Assembly: GCA_902782625.1 (NCBI GenBank)
Contig: CACZNZ010000483.1
Location: 1 to 10,816 of the forward strand
DNA: 10,816 bases
Reading direction: 5' to 3'
Source of the DNA: an uncultured Lachnospiraceae bacterium
Lineage (GTDB): Bacteria; Bacillota; Clostridia; Lachnospirales; Lachnospiraceae
Shown: one piece after another, positions 1 through 5,837 of the stretch
How the letters are laid out: each line of letters opens with the position of its first letter
Position numbering within the stretch: position 1 is the first letter of the stretch
Position numbers and translations under genes: made by a program
The notes under the pieces: model-generated
The model's database searches: none
Seen by the model: the letters and a program-made list of their open reading frames with translations, nothing else
Told to the model about the DNA's origin: nothing

Positions 1-457
1 CAAACTCCAGTTTATCGATCTGTGAAGCATCCTGGATGACAACAGGCTTTGTCTGGCACCAGCCCATGATGCCTTCTACTTCGGGATGGTGCTGATTTCC
101 AATAATGAGGATCTGTCGGCCTTTCCCGCTCTCCTCCCACACGATATGGTGAATCTTTCTGACAAACGGACAGGTGGCATCCACCAGATGAAGTCCCTTG
201 TCTTCTATGAGATCATAAATATCTTTTGCCACACCGTGAGATCGGATGATCACAGTTCCTTTCGGCAGCTGCAAAAGTTCTTCTTTACTGTGGAGAACTC
301 TCACTCCCTGCCTTTCAAGATCCGAAACCACCTGTTCATTGTGAATGATGGGACCATAGGTATAGACATCTTCGTTGGATGTCTGGGCGTAAACCATATC
401 CACCGCACGCTGCACACCGAAGCAAAAGCCGGCGGACTTCGCTACCGTAATCTCCAT
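1..457 (-). CDS. ispH: 4-hydroxy-3-methylbut-2-enyl diphosphate reductase (IspH), N-terminal part, cut by window edge
   Basis: IspH is the last enzyme of the MEP isoprenoid pathway. It is a cytosolic iron-sulfur enzyme that reduces HMBPP to IPP and DMAPP. The first 152 residues are present. Two of the three cluster cysteines are visible, C12 in AGFCFGVQRAV and C96 in DATCPFV. The substrate-pocket residues H39 (IIHN), H74 (RSHG) and H124/E126 (HHPEVEG) are also visible. The third cysteine would lie beyond base 1. The ATG at 457 follows the cmk stop codon by one base, and its ribosome binding site (GGGAGGAG) lies inside the cmk 3' end, so the two are probably translationally coupled. In many Clostridia ispH is fused to, or followed by, ribosomal S1 domains; that part is outside the window and cannot be checked. 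Confidence 0.96.
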   Translation of the reverse strand, partial: MEITVAKSAGFCFGVQRAVDMVYAQTSNEDVYTYGPIIHNEQVVSDLERQGVRVLHSKEELLQLPKGTVIIRSHGVAKDIYDLIEDKGLHLVDATCPFVRKIHHIVWEESGKGRQILIIGNQHHPEVEGIMGWCQTKPVVIQDASQIDKLEF

Positions 458-458
458 A

Positions 459-1142
459 TCACAAAAGCTCCTCCCTGGCTGTCTTTTTATGGAACGCATC
501 TACGATCACATCAATGACTTCCGGGATTGTCATATCCGATGTGTCCACCGGAATGGCGTCCTCCGCCTGACGAAGCGGCGAAATCTTTCTGTTCATATCC
601 TGCTGATCCCGCTCAATGATATCTTCCTTGATACGGTCGAAATCACAGGGTATCCCTTTTTCATTCAGTTCATCGAATCTGCGCTTTGCTCTCACATCAG
701 GGGATGCTGTCAGATAAATCTTGAGAGAAGCATCGGGCAGTACATGGGTCCCGATATCTCTGCCGTCCATAAGGACATTGGAAGTTTCAGCAAGATCTCT
801 CTGAAGTTCAAGCAGTGCTTCTCTTACTTCCGGGATTGCAGAAGTGACTGAAGCCATCTTCCCTACTTCCTCTTTCCGGATCTCTCCGGTCACGTTCTCG
901 CTGTTTAGATAAATCTGTTGCACGCCTTCCTGATCGTAGCTTAAAGTAATGTGAATATCAGGGCATTCAGCCGCAATGGATTCGACATCATTTCCGTCGA
1001 TTCCTTTCCTCATGATATACAAAGCAATCGCACGGTACATCGCTCCGGTGTCCACATATACATAACCCAGCTTTTTGGCAATTGCCCTGGCAATGGTACT
1101 TTTCCCTGCTCCTGCAGGTCCGTCGATGGCTATACTATACAT
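459..1142 (-). CDS. cmk: (d)CMP kinase
   Basis: This enzyme phosphorylates CMP and dCMP to the diphosphates with ATP in pyrimidine nucleotide recycling, in the cytosol. The 227-residue length is normal for the family. The P-loop GPAGAGKST is at residues 8-16 and the nucleotide-binding DTGAMYRA at 31-38. The CMP-binding insert lies around 81-94 (SENVTGEIR). GRDIGT is at 127-132, the lid arginines are at 151-155, and RDQQDMNRKISPLR is at 178-191, followed by DTSDMT at 200. The ATG is preceded by AGGAGGT at about eight bases. The gene follows a 99-base gap with a plausible promoter and leads directly into ispH, a pairing common in Firmicutes. Confidence 0.97.
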   Translation of the reverse strand: MYSIAIDGPAGAGKSTIARAIAKKLGYVYVDTGAMYRAIALYIMRKGIDGNDVESIAAECPDIHITLSYDQEGVQQIYLNSENVTGEIRKEEVGKMASVTSAIPEVREALLELQRDLAETSNVLMDGRDIGTHVLPDASLKIYLTASPDVRAKRRFDELNEKGIPCDFDRIKEDIIERDQQDMNRKISPLRQAEDAIPVDTSDMTIPEVIDVIVDAFHKKTAREELL

Positions 1143-1166
1143 TCATTTACCTCCTGCCTGATATCG

Positions 1167-1200
1167 AGTGTGCTCTTTGAAAGTTACAAAAAACCACACT
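1167..1200 (-). repeat. Inverted repeat in the cmk leader
   Basis: A six-base perfect inverted repeat (AGTGTG / CACACT) is separated by 22 bases, inside the untranslated region between the predicted cmk promoter and its ribosome binding site. It could form a long-loop stem in the leader RNA or be an operator half-site pair. Six bases at this distance can also occur by chance, so it is only a candidate. Confidence 0.25.
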
Positions 1201-1205
1201 AAGAT

Positions 1206-1234
1206 AATATAACATAAAGCATTCTAAATGGAAA
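1206..1234 (-). promoter_or_regulatory. Predicted sigma-A promoter for cmk-ispH
   Basis: Reading the minus strand, a -35-like TTTCCA (1234-1229) is followed after exactly 17 bases by a -10 box TATATT (1211-1206). The -10 carries an upstream TGT, giving the extended -10 pattern TGnTATATT. The -10 matches the consensus at five of six positions and the -35 at four of six. Transcription would start near 1199, leaving a leader of about 55 bases before cmk. No convincing terminator was seen for the upstream flavoprotein gene, so read-through may add to this promoter. Confidence 0.5.
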
Positions 1235-1241
1235 GTGTTTT

Positions 1242-2477
1242 TTATGTATTTTGACCCGCGATATATGACGTTGACCACGCAATCTGTAGATTAAATCCTC
1301 CGGTTTCTGCGTCTACGTCGATCATCTCCCCCGCAAAATAAAGATTTTCTACCAGTTTGGACCTCATGGTGGAAGGATCAATCTCCTTTACACGAACTCC
1401 TCCGCGGGTTACGATGGCTTCGTCAAAAGATCTGGTTCCTTTGATATGCATTGGAAAAATCTTAAACTTTTCTTCAAGATGCTTCCTTTCCTTTCTGGTA
1501 ATATCTCTAACCTTTTTTTCTGCCGGTATTCCTGCACAGGACAAAAAAACCGGGACCATGCTCTTTGGCAAAAGTCTCTCGATCACATTGGAAATGTTTT
1601 TGTTCCGGTAGGTATCAAACTCTCTGAGGATTCTCTTCTCAAGCTGTTCACTGCTTAAGGCCGGTTTCAGGTCAAGAAACAGTTTCAGGGGATCTTTGGA
1701 TTTTCCTAGTTTCCCAAGCCTGGTACTGGCTGTTAGAATCAATGGTCCGCTTACGCCAAAATGTGTAAAAAGCATCTCCCCGAATCCTTTGTATATCGTC
1801 TTTTTTCCTGATTTTACGGTTACTTCCACATTTTTCAGTGTCAGTCCCATCAGATCACGGCACCATGGTTCTTCGATAACAAAGGGTACCAGGGACGGCT
1901 GCGGCGTACTGATATGATGTCCTGCCTGTTTTGCCAGTTCATAGCCTGAACCATCCGATCCCGTCGAGGAATAAGAGCATCCGCCGCAGGCAAGTATAAC
2001 TGCATCTCCCCGGATTTTTTCACCAGTTTCCGTCTCTACACCGGTGACCTGGCTGCGATCTTCCGAAAAGAGAAGTCTGGTCACTTTGGTGTGATAACGC
2101 ATGGATACACCATTTTTTTGACATGTCGATACAAGGGCACGAATCACATCGGAGGATTTATCAGAAACGGGAAAGACTCTTTGTCCCCGTTCTGTCTTCG
2201 TTGCAACGCCATTTCTTTCCAGAAAATCAATCATGTCGGTATTGGAGAATCTGGAAAATGCACTGTATAAGAATCGGGGGTTGGTCGGGATATGGTCATA
2301 AAAGTCAGAGATCGGTATGGCATTTGTCACATTGCAGCGGCCTTTTCCGGTGATGAACAGCTTCTTTCCTGCCTTTTCATTTCGCTCGAGCAAAATGACC
2401 CTGTGATTTCCCGATGACGCAGAAATGGCAGCCATCAAACCGGCTGCCCCTCCGCCCACAATAAGTATGGTTCTCAT
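1242..2477 (-). CDS. FAD/NAD(P)-binding oxidoreductase, HI0933/YhiN (BaiN-like) family
   Basis: This is a 411-residue two-dinucleotide-binding flavoprotein, full length for the family. The N-terminal FAD Rossmann motif GGGAAG is at residues 8-13, with the ribose-binding acid at E31. The family signature GKGRCNVTN is at 44-52, a second nucleotide-binding segment VILACGG near 160-166, and the C-terminal FAD-closing motif GGFNLQIAWSTSYIAG at 393-408. Relatives are annotated as aminoacetone-oxidase-like, or as BaiN, a flavoprotein linked to bile acid metabolism in Clostridium scindens. The physiological substrate of most members is not established, so no symbol is given. The ATG lies two bases after the stop codon of the RpiR-type regulator gene, and its AGGAG site is inside that gene, so the two are likely co-translated. 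It precedes cmk, a neighbour often seen in related genomes. Confidence 0.9.
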   Translation of the reverse strand: MRTILIVGGGAAGLMAAISASSGNHRVILLERNEKAGKKLFITGKGRCNVTNAIPISDFYDHIPTNPRFLYSAFSRFSNTDMIDFLERNGVATKTERGQRVFPVSDKSSDVIRALVSTCQKNGVSMRYHTKVTRLLFSEDRSQVTGVETETGEKIRGDAVILACGGCSYSSTGSDGSGYELAKQAGHHISTPQPSLVPFVIEEPWCRDLMGLTLKNVEVTVKSGKKTIYKGFGEMLFTHFGVSGPLILTASTRLGKLGKSKDPLKLFLDLKPALSSEQLEKRILREFDTYRNKNISNVIERLLPKSMVPVFLSCAGIPAEKKVRDITRKERKHLEEKFKIFPMHIKGTRSFDEAIVTRGGVRVKEIDPSTMRSKLVENLYFAGEMIDVDAETGGFNLQIAWSTSYIAGQNT

Positions 2478-2479
2478 AT

Positions 2480-3349
2480 TTAACTTAAACTCCTGTTATA
2501 GACATCATATTCATTCCACAACTCTTCGAGTGCCATCAGGCGTTTCTCTACATCCTCTTTACGAAGCAGTGCCACCGCTGTAACCAGGGCATTCACAAGG
2601 CTCAGAGGACAGACCAGAGAATCAATAATCGTCATGACATCGCTTCTGGCAATCAGACAGCAGTCGGCATAATCTGTAATAGGCGACTGCATATTATCTG
2701 TCAGTGCAATGGTTTTCGCCCCATGATTCTTTGCATACTGCAAAGCAAGAATCGTTCGTTTGGAATAACGTGGATAGGTAATGCCGATCATGGCATCATC
2801 CTCTCCGATGTTATAGATCTGTTCCAGAGTCTCTGATGTCGAATTGGCATCGACGATGATCACATCGTCAAACAGCATCTTCAGATAGTAACCCATCAGT
2901 CCGGCAAGGTAGGCTGCACTTCTTGCCCCAAGAATGTAGAGACGGTGACATTTGTTGATAATGTCCACTGCCTTTTGGAATTCTCCTTCGTCTACACCAT
3001 TGTGTATCGTATCCCGCAGTCTCTCCGAATCCGTATAGAGAATACTCTTTAAGATTCCCTTTTCCTCATAACGCTTGGATGACAATGACATTCTCTGAAT
3101 AGAATTGGAATTCGTCTTAACAATGATCTGAATTGCCTTCTGAAGATCCGGATAGCCGTCATAATCCAGCTGATAAGCGAAACGCACGACAGTCGATTCG
3201 CTCACGCCTGCTTCCTTCCCCAGTTTGGATGCAGTAAGATAAGCAGCGATATCATAGTTGTCCATGATATATTGTGCAAGTCTTTTTTGTCCCTTGCTGA
3301 AGCCTGATGATTTCTGTTCAATTCTTTGTAATAAATTCAAGCTGTCCAA
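2480..3349 (-). CDS. MurR/RpiR family transcriptional regulator (TTG start)
   Basis: This cytosolic DNA-binding protein of 289 residues has the two-domain RpiR layout. An N-terminal helix-turn-helix domain spans roughly 1-77, with the recognition region around 37-60 (KLGKEAGVSESTVVRFAYQL). A sugar isomerase (SIS) domain at about 130-262 senses a phosphosugar; ILGARSAAYLAG, GITYPRYSKRT and TIALTD are visible. The start is TTG, preceded by GGAAGG at eight bases. The nearby ATG at 3365 is out of frame and reaches a stop after 15 codons. Members usually control sugar or amino-sugar genes next to them, but none is present here, so its ligand and targets cannot be named. It is tightly coupled to the downstream flavoprotein gene, which is the most likely co-regulated partner. 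Confidence 0.92.
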   Translation of the reverse strand: MDSLNLLQRIEQKSSGFSKGQKRLAQYIMDNYDIAAYLTASKLGKEAGVSESTVVRFAYQLDYDGYPDLQKAIQIIVKTNSNSIQRMSLSSKRYEEKGILKSILYTDSERLRDTIHNGVDEGEFQKAVDIINKCHRLYILGARSAAYLAGLMGYYLKMLFDDVIIVDANSTSETLEQIYNIGEDDAMIGITYPRYSKRTILALQYAKNHGAKTIALTDNMQSPITDYADCCLIARSDVMTIIDSLVCPLSLVNALVTAVALLRKEDVEKRLMALEELWNEYDVYNRSLS

Positions 3350-3357
3350 AGCTCTTA

Positions 3358-3363
3358 CCTTCC
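3358..3363 (-). promoter_or_regulatory. Ribosome binding site fixing the TTG start of the RpiR-type regulator
   Basis: GGAAGG on the minus strand lies eight bases before TTG at 3349. A second purine-rich AGGAG (3372-3368) sits only two bases before an out-of-frame ATG and is unlikely to be used for this gene. Confidence 0.6.
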
Positions 3364-3397
3364 ATTTCTCCTATGGTTGTTCTGACGTAAAAATGTA

Positions 3398-3922
3398 TTA
3401 TTTCCCCGGATAAACAATCACAGAGTCCACATCGTATCCTTCAAGTTTTTCTCTTCCGTTCAATCCTGCCAGTTCAATCACAAAGAGTACTTTTACCACT
3501 TCTCCGCCAAGCTGCTCAATCAGTTCGATCGCTGCTTTTGCCGTTCCTCCGGTTGCCAGAAGATCGTCTACCAGAACGACTCTCTGTCCCGGGAAAATAG
3601 CATCTTTATGAATCTCGATTTCGGCTGTGCCATATTCCAGGGCATATTCTTTGCAGACAGTTTCTCTGGGAAGTTTGCCTTTTTTACGGATTGGGATAAA
3701 TCCTTTTGATTTATTGTACGCCAAAGGCATACCGAAAAGGAATCCTCTTGACTCTGCGCCTGCGATGATATCAAAATCAATCCCTTCCAGGCAATGCATC
3801 AGTTCATGGATACTAAGCTTCAGTCCTTCCGGATCCTGAAGCATGGTAGTAATATCACGGAAAATAATTCCCGGCTCGGGGAAATCAGGTATATCTGTTA
3901 CATATTCGACCAGTTTTTTCAC
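3398..3922 (-). CDS. apt: Adenine phosphoribosyltransferase (GTG start)
   Basis: This cytosolic purine salvage enzyme makes AMP from adenine and PRPP. The protein is 174 residues from the start chosen here, normal for the family. It opens with MKKLVEYV and IPDFPEPGIIFRD, the usual Apt N-terminus. AESRGF is at 56-61, the flexible catalytic loop with KGKLP at 81-85, and the PRPP-binding motif VVLVDDLLATGGT at 115-127. A GTG three codons upstream (3931) is in frame, but it overlaps the GGAGGAG ribosome binding site itself. The GTG at 3922 is correctly spaced and gives the conserved N-terminus. It follows recJ by 59 bases, a common clostridial pair. The next gene is an RpiR-type regulator rather than the (p)ppGpp synthetase gene often found here. 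Confidence 0.96.
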   Translation of the reverse strand: MKKLVEYVTDIPDFPEPGIIFRDITTMLQDPEGLKLSIHELMHCLEGIDFDIIAGAESRGFLFGMPLAYNKSKGFIPIRKKGKLPRETVCKEYALEYGTAEIEIHKDAIFPGQRVVLVDDLLATGGTAKAAIELIEQLGGEVVKVLFVIELAGLNGREKLEGYDVDSVIVYPGK

Positions 3923-3930
3923 TTTATTCA

Positions 3931-3937
3931 CTCCTCC
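3931..3937 (-). promoter_or_regulatory. Ribosome binding site deciding the apt start
   Basis: GGAGGAG on the minus strand lies eight bases before the GTG at 3922. The upstream in-frame GTG (3931-3929) begins within this element, so it has no usable spacing. This favours the 174-residue product. Confidence 0.7.
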
Positions 3938-3981
3938 GAAATGTATTCAATTCTTCATGCTGTCTACAAAATCAACCTTTA

Positions 3982-5787
3982 TCATGGTATCACATTTTCG
4001 GTTTGAAAACAATACTCTTTGATTGTGAGCTCCACATACTCTCTTCCCATCCATTCATTGATTCTCGGAGTGAAAGCTGCCTTTAAGATTACCGGATTAT
4101 CCTCGCCATTTTCAAGTTTTCCAACTATATTCTCTCCGTAAGAATCGATCAGATCCTCCAGGAATTCATCAGTTCTGTTAAAAATGACTCCTGTGATTCT
4201 GCCTCCTTCAGGATCTTCTAACATCAGGCTGATGACATTTCTCTTTATTCCTCTTACATCCATTTTTCGGATGTGGAATCGTCTCTGTCCGAACAAAGGA
4301 GATCTGTTCTCTCTTCCACACGGTTCGAGAACCCCGAATTCTCTAATCAGCTGTGCTGAAAATCTGGAGACAGGAACTTCCATATCGATCAGGACCTTTT
4401 TGGCAAGATCCTGATCATTGAGCGTACACACTTCATTGAGTTTTTTCCGAAATACGTTGAAATTATCTTCCGTCAGGGAAAATCCTGCCGCGCCTGTATG
4501 TCCTCCAAAGCCAAGCAAAAGATCGGAAACCTTTTTCATTTCCTCAAACATGTTGTACTCATCGATAGAACGCCCGGATCCTTTGAGACAATCTTTCGCT
4601 CTCGCAACTACATATGTCGGCTTATTGTATCGTTCTCTGATTTTTCCGGCTACAATCCCGGCAATACTCTCATGACAGTCCTTAAGGTAAATGACAAGAA
4701 CCCTGTCCTTTTCCAGGTCATTTTCTTCAATATATTCTTCAGCTTTGGCAATCTCCTGTCTGGTGAGTTTCTGTCTTTCCTGATTCAGTTTTGAGAGTTC
4801 GCCGGCTATTGTCATGCAGCGCTTTTCATCTTCACAAAGCAGAAGTTCCAGTGCCATTTTTGCCGTATCCAGCCTTCCGGCGGCATTGATGCAGGGGCCA
4901 ATCACAAATCCCAGATGAAATGCTGTAAAAGGAGGCTTGATATCACAGCATCTGATCAATGCCCGCAGTCCGGTGTTCGCCGTATTCTCCATTCTTACCA
5001 GACCTTCTTTGACAATGATTCGGTTTATACCGCGAAGCGGCATGACATCACAGTGAGTGCCAAGAGCAGCCATCTCCGTAAAATCTAAAGCCTCTTCCCT
5101 CGGAATTCCCATTTTCTCATAGAGAACCATGATAAAATTCCATGCAACTACCGCTCCGCAGATTTTGCTCTCCGGATAATGGCAGTCTTCCCGCACCGGA
5201 TCGATCACGGCGGCCGCCCTGGGGAGAAGATAGTTTTTCTTTACTTCTCCGGCTTCTTCGATTTCTTCAAAATCCGGTTCATGATGATCTGTCACCACGA
5301 TCGTCATCCCCAAGCGGTTTCCTTCTTCAATCTGATCAATCGCAGAAATGCCATTGTCACAGGTTATGATCGTATCAATCCCAGCGTGTTTTGCTTCTTC
5401 GATCATACGTATATTCATCCCGTACCCGTCTTCGATCCTGTCAGGGATTCTATAGTCTACTCTGGCACCGCAGCGAAGCAGTCCTTTATAGAGAATATAG
5501 TTTGAAGTCACCCCGTCCGCATCATAATCTGAGATAATCCGGATTTTTTTGCCTTCTCTGATTTTTTCTGCAAGGATATCGGTTCCTTTATCCATATCCT
5601 CCATCAGGTATGGATCCGGAAGAGCGGCAAGAGTTCCATGCAGATAGCTTGTCATATCTTCCACGGAACGCAGATTCCTGTTAGCAAGAAGTCTTGCCGT
5701 CAATGGGCTTATTCCGAAATATCTCCCAATCTCATCATAATTTGCCCTGATTACTTTCTGTGTCCATATTGTCTCATATTTTGCCAT
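3982..5787 (-). CDS. recJ: Single-stranded-DNA-specific exonuclease RecJ
   Basis: RecJ is a 5'-to-3' single-strand DNA exonuclease acting in recombination, mismatch and base excision repair. The 601-residue protein has the DHH phosphoesterase motifs DYDADGVT (87-94), CDNGIS (143-148) and TDHHEPD (166-172), which bind the metal ions. The linker motif GPCINAAGRL is at 297-306 and the DHHA1 GGH motif GFGGHTGAAGFSL at 426-438. A C-terminal OB-like domain follows (about 455-595). ATG at 5787 is preceded by AAGGAGA at close spacing. The gene ends with two in-frame stops in a row (TGA TAA). It begins only 20 bases after a strong terminator hairpin, so its own promoter is not obvious. The residue after GP is usually Arg in well-studied RecJ proteins and is Cys here. 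Confidence 0.97.
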   Translation of the reverse strand: MAKYETIWTQKVIRANYDEIGRYFGISPLTARLLANRNLRSVEDMTSYLHGTLAALPDPYLMEDMDKGTDILAEKIREGKKIRIISDYDADGVTSNYILYKGLLRCGARVDYRIPDRIEDGYGMNIRMIEEAKHAGIDTIITCDNGISAIDQIEEGNRLGMTIVVTDHHEPDFEEIEEAGEVKKNYLLPRAAAVIDPVREDCHYPESKICGAVVAWNFIMVLYEKMGIPREEALDFTEMAALGTHCDVMPLRGINRIIVKEGLVRMENTANTGLRALIRCCDIKPPFTAFHLGFVIGPCINAAGRLDTAKMALELLLCEDEKRCMTIAGELSKLNQERQKLTRQEIAKAEEYIEENDLEKDRVLVIYLKDCHESIAGIVAGKIRERYNKPTYVVARAKDCLKGSGRSIDEYNMFEEMKKVSDLLLGFGGHTGAAGFSLTEDNFNVFRKKLNEVCTLNDQDLAKKVLIDMEVPVSRFSAQLIREFGVLEPCGRENRSPLFGQRRFHIRKMDVRGIKRNVISLMLEDPEGGRITGVIFNRTDEFLEDLIDSYGENIVGKLENGEDNPVILKAAFTPRINEWMGREYVELTIKEYCFQTENVIP

Positions 5788-5807
5788 ATATTCTCCTTAT
5801 GAAGAAG

Positions 5808-5837
5808 GAAAAAGAGGAGTAGAAACTCCTCTTTTTC
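5808..5837 (-). terminator. Rho-independent terminator after secDF
   Basis: On the minus strand a 13-bp perfect stem (GAAAAAGAGGAGT / ACTCCTCTTTTTC) closes a four-base loop (TTCT), directly after the secDF stop codon. The 3' arm carries the T-run, and more pyrimidines follow (CTTCTT). The A-run on the 5' side means it could also act in the opposite direction. The recJ start codon is 20 bases downstream, too close for a separate promoter in between. It may therefore act as a partial terminator that lowers recJ expression. Confidence 0.85.

Noticed and set aside
86..517. Plus-strand open frame of 143 codons antisense to ispH and cmk
   Set aside because: It is fully explained by the conserved ispH and cmk reading frames on the opposite strand.
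1143..1214. Twenty-two-codon open frame in the cmk leader overlapping its ribosome binding site
   Set aside because: It has no ribosome binding site, and its start overlaps the predicted -10 box, so it would not be on the transcript from that promoter.
3923..3981. Possible promoter or purine riboswitch ahead of apt
   Set aside because: The 59-base gap is too short for a purine riboswitch, and the best -35/-10 pair (TTGTAG, TACATT) matches consensus poorly.
3947..3985. Twelve-codon open frame (MIKVDFVDSMKN) overlapping the recJ stop codon ahead of apt
   Set aside because: No Shine-Dalgarno sequence is seen, and an open frame this short is expected by chance. A leader-peptide role would need conservation.
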